Part shown: positions 11,813 to 23,246 of the stretch, piece by piece
Numbering within the stretch: the stretch's first letter is position 1
Layout: every line of letters starts with the position of its first letter
Assembly (NCBI GenBank): GCA_965112735.1
Contig: OZ218954.1
Span: 124,001-188,000 of the forward strand
Direction: 5' to 3'
Length of the DNA stretch: 64,000 nt
Source: Phaeosaccion multiseriatum
Taxonomy: Eukaryota; Ochrophyta, other classes
Made by a program: the position numbers and the translations under genes
Notes under the pieces: model-generated
Databases searched by the model: none
Told to the model about the DNA's origin: nothing
The model's input: the letters and a program-made list of their open reading frames with translations, nothing else

Positions 11813-14800
11813 ACTCTTCCTCGTACGCCTCCCTTCCACTGCCATCCCCAGCCACACACGCAAACTCTTCCTCGTGTGCCTCCCTTCCACTGCCATCCCC
11901 GGCCACGCACGCACCTGCACGAGCTGTCTCCTCTTGTCATACGCCTCCTTGTACACGGCAAGCTGCGCAGCCTCTCTGCGCAGCTCCGCAGTGAGGTCCT
12001 GCACCGCCATTTCCTGGCTCAGCAGTTGGTTCTTCAGCCCTTGGTTCTCCTGTGCCATGCGCCAGTCGCCAGTTGGAGACAAGACAAGGAGGGAGGGAGA
12101 GGAGATCTTGTCTCAGGGGCGTGTGTCGACAAATGGTGGACGTTTGTCAACCTAAAGTCAAACTAAATTTGAGTTTCACCTGCATGGCCTGCCTGTAGAG
12201 GCTGAGCTGGTCCTGACACTGCCTACGCTCCTCTTGGACGGCCTTAAGCTCCGAGGCGAGGAAGGCACGCTGGCGGCCCAGGCTCTCCTCACGCACCTAA
12301 GGGATGAGATGGCAGTGGATGGCAGGGGATGGGGAGGAAGGGATGGCAGTGGAAGGGGAGACTTTGAAAAGGGGAGAAGAAGGAACGCGTCCCTCTCTCT
12401 CCTCTCTCTCTCTCTCTTACCTCCCCCTCCCCCCCTCCTCTCTCTCCCTCTCTCTCTCCCTTCCCTCCCCTTTACCTCCCCCTCCCCCCCTTCCCCTCCT
12501 CTCTCTCTCCTCTCTCTCTCTCACCTCCACTGCCATGCGTGCCTCGTGCCGCGCCTGAAAGGAAAGAACATCAAATCGAAAGGAGAGTGGGAGAGAGGGA
12601 GGGACACACACACACACAGAGAGAGAGAGATAGAGGGGGGGGGGGGAGAAATCATGAAATCAATGCTGGGAATAGTGTGGTGCCCTCTTCCCGAATGCCT
12701 CCACAGGCCTCACCATACACCTCCACCCACCCACCCACCGTACACCCCCTTTCCATCCCAATCTCATCGTCAAGGCGCTGCTGCTCTCCCGTCCCTTCTC
12801 CCCTCTGCCCTTCGAGACCTTCCACCCCTTCCCACATGTCCGTACGCCATCTGCCTCCGTACCTTATCGATCTGATCGTCGAAGTGCCTGCTGCTTTCCC
12901 TCTCCCTCCTCTTGATCTCGCTTGCCCTGGCATCCAGTGCCATCTGAAAGTCCTTCAGACGGATCTCCTCAAGCGCGACCGTCCGCATCTGCAGCTCCGC
13001 GGTCCGACGGGCATCCTTACGTAATTGGGTGTGACGTCACGTGGGTTTACGTAAGGGTGTTGAGCGTGCGCGCATTTGTGTATAGCGTGGAGGACGATAA
13101 GGAAGAGGAGGTGGGGAGAAGGAGGAGGAGGAGGAGGAGGAGAAGGAGGAGGAGGAGGACGAGAAGAAGAAGAAGAAGAAGAAGAAGAAGAAGAAGAAGA
13201 AGAAGAAGAAGAAGAAGAAGGAGGAGGAGGAGGAGGAGGAGGAGAGAGATGAGCGAGGCAAAGAACGAGACAAAGAGAGGTTAAGAGCAGATCGGGGGGC
13301 TGTGAGTGCCAGTGTGGTGTGTTCTTCGATGCTCTGCTCTGATGCGATACGTAAGATGACGTAAGATGACGATCGGTGCTTTTCTTTGCCCTCATTTAAC
13401 CTCTTTTGGTGTCCGGATTCACAAATAGCGGCCCCGCGTACACACAACACACACAGTGTGTGAATGGAGCACGCAGAGGGGAGGGGAGGAGGAGGAGAGG
13501 AGATGAAAGAACGGCAACAGCACACAGGCTTCGCCAGGACCCGACCATCAATATCATATCAATGTCTGAAAGTCAGCCAGTCAGCCAGCCAACTCAGTCA
13601 GTCGGTCAGCCAACCAGCCAGCCAACCGCCCCCTACCTCCCCACCCTCTTTTACGCCCTCTAACCCACCCACCGCTCCACATGACCTACCCCCTTCCACA
13701 GGGACCGGCCATACAGGGGGAAGGGAGGGGAAGACACAAAAGGGAAGCGAGGAGGAAGGGTACAGGGCCGCACAGCCCACGACGGCATACACCAGTTGGT
13801 GATACAGCCTAGCACAGCACAGCACAGACAGACAGACAGACAGACAGACCAACAGGCCCCAGCCAGCAGCCACTCTGAGCCCCCGTGTGCCATCCACTGC
13901 CATCCAATCCTCGCTCCCTTCCTCCCTCCCTCCCAGCCGCTCTCAGATTAGATCATGTTTTTTGGTAATCCTCGGGAAAGTACCGATAGGGTATCGATAT
14001 TGCATCTCGCATCGATATTGCATCTCACATCGATGTTGCATCTCGCATCGCATCGACATGCTCTCCATCACATCGCACTATCGCCGTCTTCGGCCCCCAC
14101 ACGCCTCCCCCATCCACTGCCATCCCCCCCCCTCGCTCCCTCCCTCCCTCCACTGCCATCCACTGCCATCCATCCTCGCACCTGCTCTCTGGCCCTGCAC
14201 TGCTCCATGTCTTGAAGCATCTTCTGCCTGCCCTCAAACTGCACCGCCTCCACTGCACGCAGCCTGGTGTCAGGACCAGAGGTGTCAGGACCAGAGGTGT
14301 CAGGACAAGAGGTGTCAGGACCAGACGTGTCAGGACCAGAGGTGTCAGGACAAGAGGTGTCAGGACAAGAGGTGTCAGGAGGAGAGGAGAGGAGAGGAGA
14401 AGGAGGGGAGGAGGAGCAAGTCTCAGGTGTCAGGACAAGAGGTGTCAGGACAAGAGGTGTCAGGACAAGAGGTGTCAGGGGAGGAGAAGGAGGGGAGGAG
14501 CAAGTCTGAGGTGTCAGGATGAGAGGAGAGGAGGAGGAGGGGAGGAGGAGGGGAGGAGGAGGGGAGGAGCAAGTCTCAGGTGTCAGGAGGAGAGGAGAGG
14601 AGAAGGAGGGGAGGAGGAGGGGAGGAGCAAGTCTCAGGTGTCAGGGGGAGAGGAGAAGGAGGAGGAGGGGAGGAGGAGGGGAGGAGCAAGTCTCAGGTGT
14701 CAGGATGAGAGGAGAGGAGGAGGAGGGGAGGAGGAGGGGAGGAGCAAGTCTCAGGTGTCAGGAGGAGAGGAGAAGGAGGAGGAGGGGAGGAGGAGGGGAG

Positions 14801-17220
14801 GAGCAAGTCTCAGGTGTCAGGACAAGAGGTGTCAGGACAAGAGGTGTCACGCAGCCGTGTCTCCCTGCCTCCCTCGCCCCCCCTCCCTCCCTCCCATTCC
14901 CCCTCTCTCGCTCCTTCCTCTCTCCCTCCGCCTCTCACTCCCCCCCCCCCTCCCTCGTCCTCCTCTCTCTCTCCCTCCCTCCCTCCCTCCCTCCCACCCA
15001 CTCTCTAACCTCTCTGTGTATGTCCTGGCCATTTCCTCCTCCCTCTCTCTGAGCTTCTCCGCTCGCAGCGCCATCTCCGCAGTGCATTCCTTCCTCTGCA
15101 CGTCAAGCTCTCGGCGGTACTCTCGCGCCTGTAAGTTAGGGGCAATGGGGGATGAAACGTCTGTACGTTAGGGGCAAAGGGGGATGAAACGTCTGTGCGC
15201 GCTCCTGACATCGACTTTATTGATGATGATAATGAGACAGAGACCACTACGAAACTTAAAACTGCAAGTGACTGCCCTGCTTGAGCTAAAACTGCAACTG
15301 ACTGACCTGCTTGAGCTCCAACGCCTTGAGCTCGCTCTCCTTGAAGCGATTCACCTCTAACAGGGCAGAGGCGTTGGCCTTCTTCTCGCACTCTCGCTTC
15401 AGAGAGAGATGGCAGTGGAAGGGTGCGTTGGGTTGGGTGGGTTGCTTGAATCGGCTGGTTGGTCGCTTACACACACAAAGCCGACTATAACTCAGACACC
15501 CCCGTCCACCCAACTAAAAACTGAAACTCACACCCCTCACCCCCTCACCTGGAAGCTTAGCATTCGCTCCTCCACCCCCCTGTCGGGCCTCTTCCTCTCG
15601 TCCTCCAGTAACGTTCTCCACTTCTCACGAACGTTCTCCAGTCGCAGCTCCAGCGCCTCTCTGTGGTGGGGGCCAGATCCATTCCCATATGCCTCTGTCT
15701 GCGTCGTGGCCGTTACAGAATGCCCCCCTCCGTCGGGGGTGGTTTGGTGGGCCATCTCTTCCGCCAGGGCACCGAGCACGGACACCTCACGGCCCACTCC
15801 CCCTCCAGTCCCGATGCTCTCATCGGTCTTCCTCTTGCTCCTCCCCTCCTTCCCCTCCTTCCCATCATTCTCACCATCGTCACACGCCACTGAAGAAGAT
15901 GGAGTTTGAGTTCCAGTTCCAGGCCCGGCCACAGGCTCCGTCAGCCTCTGCAGCACTCTCCTGAAACTCAAACTCTCTCTGCCGATGCGCAGCCCCTCCA
16001 GCACCTCTGCCGGGTCGCTCACCACCACCGCCCCACCCCGACTCGGAGCCCCAACCCCGGCCCGTCCCCCCCTGGAGCCCGAGCCCCGCCCGGGTCCTCC
16101 GAGGCCGCTTTCTGGCAGGAATACGCTCAGAGTCTCCACCAGCCCATATGCCTTCAGATAGTCCACAACGACGCTGTGCAGCAGCCGCTGCCGTAGTGAG
16201 AGGGTGACGAATGGGGATGAGGTGGAGGAGGGGGGGGCTGCCCCTGACCCATGCAATCCTCCTCCTGCTGCTCCTGCTGCTGCTGCAGCGGTGTTGTTGT
16301 TGTGCTGTTGGAGGCTCTGCACGAATTGGCGCCTCAAGCGTGCCGTGATGTCGTCCAGAACGCCTGGTAGGTAGGCAAGTTGTCCAGCAGTTAGCGGTCA
16401 AGCAGTTAGCTGTCAAGCAGTAGTAATCTTTGTTTAGAGGGTGAAGGATGAGGTGTGGACGGGGTAAGTCCAGGCGTGGGCGGGAGAGTTTCAGTTTCAG
16501 TTTGGGTACGGGAAGGGTGTGCGTGGCGAGGAAGCGAAGGAAGACAGAGGAAAGGAGTGTGACTGACTATGAGTGAGCAGAGGAGGGGGACACCAAAACA
16601 GAGGAGAGGAGTGGAGGTACACATTGTGCCTCCCTCTCTCAGTCACATTCCGCAGTCACTCGCTCTGTTCCTCAGTCACTCCCTCATACAGTCAGTCACT
16701 CGCTCTGTTCCTCAGTCACTCCCTCATACAGTCAGTCACTCGCTCTGTTCCTCAGTCACTCCCTCATACAGTCAGTCACTCGCTCTGTTCCTCAGTCACT
16801 CCCTCATACAGTCAGTCACTGCCTCTCTCCCGCGCTCGCTCCCCCACCACTCTCTGTCTTCCTCACTCCTCTCTCTCTCTCTCTCTCTCTCTCGCTCTCT
16901 CTCTCTCTCTGTCGCTCGCCCCCCCTCCCCTCCCGCCCTCACCCGTTCTTCTGAAGCTGTCATGCAGACTCACCCGTTCTTCTGAAACTGTCATGCAGAC
17001 TCTCCTTGAGTTCCTGCAGAGAGAGCTCTGTCGGGCCCTCTTCCTCCTGCGCCTGTTCCATAGACTGCCATCGCCGCTGCTCCTGCTGCTCCTGCTGCTG
17101 CTGCCGCCCCTCCTTGTGCTCCTTACGTGAGGGTACGTACGGTCCTATGTACGGTCCTGGTGCGTTGGCGGAAATGGCGGCAACGCTCGCGGCCACCTGC
17201 GGGTCAGAGTCCCGAGTCAT
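8658..17220 (-). CDS. OFD1: OFD1-like centriolar/basal-body protein with LisH motif
   Basis: Proposed exons: 17220-16974, 16363-15549, 15396-15307, 15128-15010, 14263-14182, 13015-12863, 12554-12525 (30 nt), 12296-12180, 12049-11915, 11436-11347 (or from 11472), 11193-11083, 10934-8658; about 1421 aa, in phase. The N-terminus (ELSLQELKESLHDSFRRTG then VLDDITARLRRQF) matches the start of OFD1. The LisH segment VVVDYLKAYGLVETLSVFLPESGL matches its LisH region, including the FPESGL-like end. A TQTE segment and long coiled coils follow, as in OFD1. The last 759-codon exon is low-complexity (polyGlu, polyAla, Ser/Arg, AVGDTAA repeats) and ends GSGSEDWF. OFD1 acts at distal centrioles and basal bodies, so ciliogenesis is the expected role. 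ATG 17220 is the only plausible start seen, but an upstream exon is possible. Confidence 0.82.
11478..11525. repeat. Hexanucleotide microsatellite (GTTCAT)n
   Basis: About eight perfect copies of GTTCAT. It abuts the possible 3' splice site of OFD1-like exon 10 (GAACAG| at 11473-11475 on the minus strand), so it may decide which of two in-phase acceptors is used. Confidence 0.9.
13100..13250. repeat. GAG/GAA purine microsatellite
   Basis: Runs of GGA/GAG and then AGA/GAA triplets about 150 bp long, inside the OFD1-like intron between exons 5 and 6. Long Lys/Arg or Ser/Phe reading frames through it are artefacts of the repeat. Confidence 0.9.
14264..14855. repeat. Minisatellite built on GGTGTCAGGAC
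   Basis: The first part is about ten copies of a 14-bp unit (GTGTCAGGACCAGA/AAGAG). The second is five or six longer units of about 60-65 bp, each ending in CAAGTCTCAGGTGTCAGG and separated by GAGGAGGGGAGGAGG-type runs. It fills the acceptor-proximal half of an OFD1-like intron, directly next to exon 5 (14263). The GGTGTCAGGAC core recurs across the window (2530-2660, 11208-11285, 32107-32180). Confidence 0.9.
16653..16822. repeat. 40-bp tandem repeat, about 4.3 copies
   Basis: The unit starts CAGTCACTCGCTCTGTTCCT and continues CAGTCACTCCCTCATACAGT. Copies at 16653, 16693, 16733 and 16773 are essentially perfect. It lies in OFD1-like intron 1. Confidence 0.92.
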
Positions 17221-17619
17221 CCTTCGCCTTGCAATAGACTGCCTTCGCCTTGCAATAGATGGCCTGTCTTCCCCCTCCCGCTGCCTCTTTTGAAGCTGCC
17301 TCCACCCCCCTGTTGGTGCTCTTTAGGCTGCCCTCCCCCTCCTCCTGTTGGCTCTCTGAGACGGCGCCGCTGCTGATGCTTCCCTCTTTGCTACATCGCC
17401 ACTGCTGACGCGTTTGAGGTGTTGTGCTGCTGCCACCCTTTCTTCCACAGACAGCAAAGAGGGAGAAGTGGAGAGAAGGAGCAAGGAGAGGGTAAACAAA
17501 CACCAATGTCAACTCCCCTTCAATCGGTATCATATCTACCCGCAAGAGATGGAGAGAGAGAGGGAGTGTGCGTATGAGTGAGAGAGAGAGTGTGTGTGTA
17601 TGTGTGTGTGTGTGAGAGA

Positions 17620-17667
<48 letters not shown>

Positions 17668-18919
17668 TGGAGATCGAGGTCGAGGTCGAGACAGAGAACT
17701 CACTCAAGCGCTATCCACCGCATCCCCATCTCTTACCACCCCCCTGTACTTTGAATTCCCTTCATCAGGGTCGGTCCGCTTTATCCTCTCTCTCTCCCCC
17801 CCCCCCCTGACCCTCTCCTTACCTTCACCTACGACGGCATCTTCCGTGTGGAACGTCCGTCCGTCCGTGTATAGCTGCTTTCAGGGCGGCGACAGTGGGA
17901 GTAGGGGTGAAGCAAGCAAAAGAGTAAAGGGGCTGATTGAATCTGCAGACGGAAGCCCTCCTCGTACCTTTCAATCAAAGACGCAGTTTGGCGGTTGGGT
18001 GTGTCTTCCCCACTGCACCCACCACTCTCAGCCCTGCCGGCGGCAGAATCAGCAGCAGAAGCAGCAGCAGCAGGAGCACAAGAAGAAGGAGAAGAAGGAG
18101 AAGAAGGCCCCGGTGCAGTGGCAGCAAGCAGCAGCAGTAGCAGCAGCAGCGGTCCGAAGGCGAGGTGTGTGACCTTTCTACGTAAAGAAATCCTCTACTA
18201 AGGATTTGTACTCCAAAATATCGCAACGTTCCCCAAACAAGAGCGCGGCATTGAGAGAAAGAAGGCGTAAGCTAGCAGCAGCAGGAGAAGCAGGAGAAGA
18301 AGAAACAGGAACAGCAGTAGCGGCAGCAGCAGCGCAGCAGCAACAGCCGCAGCAGCGCAGCAGCAGCAACAGCAGCAGCAGCACCAGCAGCGGCAGCACC
18401 AGCAGCAGCACCAGCCAGATCGCAGAGCCAGGTGCAAGACGCCAGCATTTGGCATGAAGAAGGTACTGCAGTGCTTGCTTTGCCAGCTCGACTAGGGGAC
18501 ATGCAGGGGAAGTGAGAGGGGGGTCCTTCTCCGTCCTGTGGGGTTTACTGGAGGAGAGAAGGAGAAGGAGCTTAAGAAAAGCGGCTGAGGAGGGGGGGAG
18601 GAAGAGCAGAACGGGAGGAGGAGGGCAGACAAGGACGAGGACCACGAGGAGAAGAGGAGGAGGGAAGGAGCAAACCTGCATCTCCCTTTGTGTGCCACTT
18701 ACAGCCGGCATCGGGCGAAGGGAGGCGGAGTGCGATCAGCAGGTGGTGATACAGCAGCAGTAGTTGGGTGGAAGGGGGCGGCAAAGAAGGGAAGACTGAC
18801 CGAAACTCTCCAGAGGATCCGAAGGAGGGAGTAGCACTCCACCACCGCACACTCTACCACTCGACCAACCCTCTCACGCGCCCACTCCACTCCGCCGCTC
18901 TCAAGTGCATTCACTCCCA
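17221..18919. other. Divergent intergenic region; possible unassigned exons at 17880-18500
   Basis: It sits between the OFD1-like start and the seven-pass membrane protein. GA/CT microsatellites occupy 17550-17700. From 17880 to 18500 the plus strand has Gln/Ser/Ala-rich open frames (for example one through KSAALRERRRKLAAAGEAGEE at 18237-18300) next to a CAG/CAA-rich stretch. Either strand could be coding, and no homology or complete splice model was recognised. A GGTGATACAGCAGCAG motif lies at 18747. Confidence 0.35.
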
Positions 18920-21900
18920 ATGCCGTACTTCTCGCACTCCAACGCGGAATGGGAGCTTGCCATCTTTGTGGTTCTTGCCGTGGTGGCAGGAGAGTACGTC
19001 ATCCCCGCCATGACATACGCACGGCAATTCAGAGAGACCTTCGGGTACGTTACTTGTCGTTAGATCGCTACATCATCATCTTTAGATATAGGGGGGCGAG
19101 TGACAGCCACTGTATTTTCATTCATGTATATATATATATATATGTGTGTGTGTGTATCGCCCCATCACGAGACCACCGACTGAACCCTTGCTCGCTCAGC
19201 CAACCGATATTGCACTCGCTCCTACAGATACCGCATGCACCTGCTCCGTCCTGCCTCTGTACTGCCCTCTCTCATGCCCGAAACTGCACGCCCCCCGAAA
19301 CTGCACGCCCCCGAAACCGCACGCCCCCGCCCCGCAGGTACCGCATGTACCTGCTGCCCCTGCTGAGCCTGGTGCTGTTCTACGTGTGTGTTATCCTCGC
19401 TCTCGGTGATCACTTGGAGAACGGCAGCACCGCAGTCAGAATAGCCAGGGCGTCTTTCGGTGGGTTACAGGATGTGTTGTTGCTGCTTAGTCTGGTGTGT
19501 ATGTGTGTGTGTGTGCGCGTGTGTGTGTGTGTGTGCGTGTGTGTGTGTGTGTGTGTGTCGGAGAAGAGTGGAGTGGTCCTCATTTCCTCCATATGCCTTA
19601 ACCTATCCCCTATCCATTGCCACCCACCCCGCTTCCTCATCCACTGCCATCCCTCCTTCCGTCCATCCATCTACTGTAAATCCCATCCCTCCATCCGTCC
19701 GTCCATCCATCCACTGCCATCCGTCCGTCCGTCCATCCATCCACTGCCATCCCTCCCAGCCACTGTGGTGCCCTCCTTCCTCGTGGTGATCTTTGAAGTG
19801 GCCTACGCCGTGCACAAGCGCCGAAGTGTGCGCTTCTGCTGCATAGACTTCGATCAGGTATACATTATTCTCTCTCTGTCTCTGTCTCTTCTGCTGCATA
19901 GACCTCGATCAGGTATACATTATTCTCTCTCTGTCTCTGTCTCTTCTGCTGCATAGACTTCGATCAGGTATACATTATTCTCTCTTTGTCTCTGTCTCTT
20001 CTGCTGCATAGACTTCGATCAGGTATACATTATTCTCTCTTTTGTCTCTGTCTCTTCTGCTGCATAGACTTCGATCAGGTATACATTATTCTCTCTTTGT
20101 CTCTGCCTCTTGTGCTGCATAGACTTCGATCAGGTATACATTATTCTCTCTTTGTCTCTGCCTCTTGTGCTGCATAGACTTCGATCAGGTATACATTATT
20201 CTCTCTTTGTCTCTGCCTCTTGTGTGTCTCTCTTGTGTGTGCGTCTCTCTCACTCCTTGTCTCTGTCTCTTGTGTGTGTGTGTGTGTGTGTTTCTCTCTC
20301 TCTCTCTGGTCTCTCCCCTTACACCCCCGCCCTGCTAACAATGCCCACCCACCCACCCATCCACCCACCTACCCATCCACCCACCCATCCACCCACCTAC
20401 CCATCCACCCACACACACTACGCTCCCCCCCCCACCCTCCTGTGTATCACCATCATTGCATCACAAATGCACACTATGTATCACCAACGGCCTGACTGAC
20501 TCACTCCTAGGGGCACCGCATCCGCGTAAACGACGTGCGGTCCTGGATTTGGAGGAACTTCGTGCGTATGGTGGCCATCGGGCTGCTCATTTTAGGGGTA
20601 AGTCATTGAATTGGTCCCTTTGTAGGGGTGTAAGTCATTGAATTGATCGATCCCTTTGTTAGGGGTAAGTCGTTGATTGTATTGGGATCCCTTTGTTAGG
20701 GGCAATTGATGGTGGTTGCTCTCCAAGGGCTACGTGAGTCCATACGTGAGGGATAAGAAAAGTGATGGTGGATGAAAGAGGAAGAAGGCAGTGGATGGCA
20801 GAGGAAGGCAGTGGATGACTGGAATTTGAACCTTCCCCGCACCCACCCCTCTTCCCTCTCTGCCCCTCCCTCCACTCCTTCCCTCCCTCCCCCTACCCCC
20901 CCACCCCCCCTATTCTTGCTGTATCACCAACACGCACAGGTCCTCGTCAACTTCCGTGGCATCGTGTTCAATGATGAAGACGCAGGTCAGTCACTCCATT
21001 TTTTGTCCGTACTCACTCACTCACTCACTTGCTAAGTCACACACTCACTCACTCACTCACTCACTCACTCACTCACTCACTTGCTAACTCACTCGCTCAC
21101 TCACTCACTTACTCACTGACTTCTTCCCTGCCTCTTTCCCTCCTTCTTTCCCTCCCTCACTCCCTCCCATTCTCCCTCTGTATCACCAACGCCCCCAGGC
21201 CGCGGTGGCTACATCTCCCTTCACGAGGAGACGCTGCATTTCGTGCTGTTCCTGCTGCCCGCCTCAGTGATGGGGCTCGTGTCGTTACTTGTTTCTGTAT
21301 CAATGTGGCGTTACGGAAATAACGCCTCCATTGTCGTGCATTCGACGGTATGTGTGTACTCGTGTAGTGTGTGGTGTGTGTGGGTTCTTTGGATTGATTG
21401 ATTGATTGATTACTCTGTGTAGTGTGTGGTGTGTGTGAGCTCTTTGGATTGATTGATTACTCTATCATCGATCGATCACCTCACTCACTGACTCACTCAC
21501 TGCCTCACTCCCTCCCTCACTCACTCACTCACTCACTCACTCACTGCCTCACTCCCTCCCTCACCCACTCACTCACTGCCTCAATCTCTCACTCCCTCAC
21601 TCACTCACTCACTCACTCACTCACTGACTCACTCACTGCCTCACTCCCTCCCTCACTCACTCACTCACTGCCCCACTCCCTCCCTCACTCACTCACTCAC
21701 TGCCTCAATCTCTCTCTCACTCACTCACTCACTCACTCACTCACTGCCTCACTCACGCACTCACTCACTCCCTCCCTCACTCACTCACCCACTGCCTCAC
21801 TCTCTCACTCACACACTCCCTCACTCACTCACTCCCTCACTCATGTCATGGATGATGGATGACTCCCTCCCTCCTCAGGTGTGCAATCGCTGGATCGCTC

Positions 21901-22280
21901 TCTTCATTGGCACGGTGTGTCTCTTCATCGGCTACTCGCCCCCGCTGGTACGTTGCGTTTCACTATTACTATCATACCGTAACGATGGGGAAGGGGTTGC
22001 CCCACATCTTCATCTGCTCTCTGACGTTGCTCTCTCTCTCTCTCCCTCATCTTTTCTGTTTCTCGGTATCTTCCTCTCCCTCTGTGTTTCTCTCTGCCGA
22101 TCTCCCTGCCTTTCTCTCTCTTTCTCTCTCTGGTGGCTCCTTGTCTTTCTCCCATTTGTTCTCTGCTTCTCTCTTGTATCTCACGTGTCGGACCTCTCTC
22201 TCTCCTTCCCACAACACCTCAATCACACAACACACACACACACACACACACACACTCACTCACACACACACACACACACA

Positions 22281-22323
<43 letters not shown>

Positions 22324-23246
22324 TCACACACACACACGCAGTCATGCTCTTGCTTCCGGGTCACCTCAGCGGCTGGCCAGGTAAGACTACGTTGCCGTTA
22401 CGTTTCCGTTAAGCTTTGGTGACGTGAGCTCAATATCGACCTCTTTATCGTTCGTCGATGTCAACATCAATGCCCTCAATGTCGATGCCTGGTGTCAGGT
22501 GATCCTCCTGGTGAGCGTCGTGGCGGTCTTTACGGAGATCAATAAGGAGACGAGAGCAGCCTCGAGGTGGGTGGGGGGATGGCAGTGGATAGGCATTGGA
22601 TGGCAGTGGACGGGGGCCGACAACAATGCCAGACAATAGCTCCGATTATGCAAGCTAATGCTCCGGTGTGCCATCCCCACCTCCTCCCCGTCCACTGCCA
22701 TCCCCACCTCCTCCCCATCCACTGTCATGTCCATCTTCAACCCCATCCATTGCCATCCACTACCGTCCCCACCCCCTCCCCATCCACTGCCATCCCCATT
22801 CCCATCCACTGCCATCCACATCTTCATCCCCATCCATTGGCATCCCCGACCAACCCCATCCGCTGCCACCCCTCATCCACTGCCATCCCCATTCCCATCC
22901 ACTGCCATCCATCCCTTTTCCAATCAACACAAGGTTCGAGGATTTCCTGACGGAGGAGAACGAGGCGGACCGGATAAAGGATGACATCCTCTTCCAGCAG
23001 GCCAGCGACCTCATTGAGCAACAGAGGGCGACGACAGCGGCCGGTGGAGCACCATCTGGTGTACCACCGGCTCCCATGTCTTTGAGCTTGATGACCGGAG
23101 GGCAGCAGCTGAGGTCCACTTCAGCGGCTGCGGTGTTGGGCGGACAGCAACAGATGGCGACGCCAGCGGACACGGGCGGCTTAGGGGTTGGAGATATGGA
23201 GACAGGAGGGGCAGTTGGTGCTACAGCAGCAGCAGGAGCGGTTTGA
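18920..23246 (+). CDS. Predicted seven-pass membrane protein, family not recognised
   Basis: Ten exons: 18920-19044, 19338-19459, 19760-19857, 20511-20597, 20940-20985, 21199-21347, 21879-21947, 22342-22380, 22499-22566, 22934-23246; 1116 nt (371 aa), in phase. Hydrophobic segments in order: WELAIFVVLAVVAGEYVIPAM, MYLLPLLSLVLFYVCVILAL, ATVVPSFLVVIFEVAYAV, MVAIGLLILGVLVNF, LHFVLFLLPASVMGLVSLLV, WIALFIGTVCLFIGYSP and VILLVSVVAVFTEI. There is a basic loop HKRRSVRF and a cytosolic-looking C-terminal tail of about 100 residues (FEDFLTEENEADRIKDDILF, then Ala/Gly/Gln-rich). An N-glycosylation sequon (NGS) follows segment 2. Topology suggests a receptor-like or transporter-like protein, but I recognise no family motif. 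The 3' ends of exons 3 and 4 are tandemly duplicated together with their 5' splice sites. Confidence 0.7.
19836..20221 (+). repeat. 55-bp tandem repeat carrying an exon end and its 5' splice site, 7 copies
   Basis: Copies begin at 19836, 19891, 19946, 20001, 20057, 20112 and 20167. Each holds CTGCTGCATAGACTTCGATCAG, of which the first copy is the real end of exon 3 (encoding CCIDFDQ), followed by GTATACATTATTCTCTC. Copies 2-7 lie in the intron and are nearly identical; the later ones share small changes (TCTGCC, GTGCTGC), which suggests stepwise expansion. Confidence 0.95.
20591..20707 (+). repeat. Tandem repeat spanning the exon 4 5' splice site
   Basis: Three to four diverged copies of about 36 bp, each TTAGGGG(T)GTAAGTCnTTGAATTG...CCCTTTG. 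The first copy contains the real junction TTTTAGGG|GTAAGTC at 20597/20598. Two further copies retain GTAAGTC. Confidence 0.85.
21005..21845 (+). repeat. CACT/ACTC tetranucleotide arrays
   Basis: Long imperfect (ACTC)n arrays occupy introns 5 (21008-21120) and 6 (21480-21845) of the membrane-protein gene. The Leu/Thr/His/Ser frames through them are not genes. Confidence 0.95.

Noticed and set aside
17594-17710. Plus-strand EREREREG coiled-coil-like frame
   Set aside because: GA microsatellite translation in intergenic DNA.
19836-20221. CRISPR-like array (seven near-identical units)
   Set aside because: Units are contiguous without unique spacers, in a eukaryotic gene, and derive from an exon-intron junction.
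20591-20707. TTAGGG words suggesting interstitial telomeric repeats
   Set aside because: TTAGGG occurs once per 36-bp unit and is explained by duplication of an exon end; no consecutive TTAGGG run exists.
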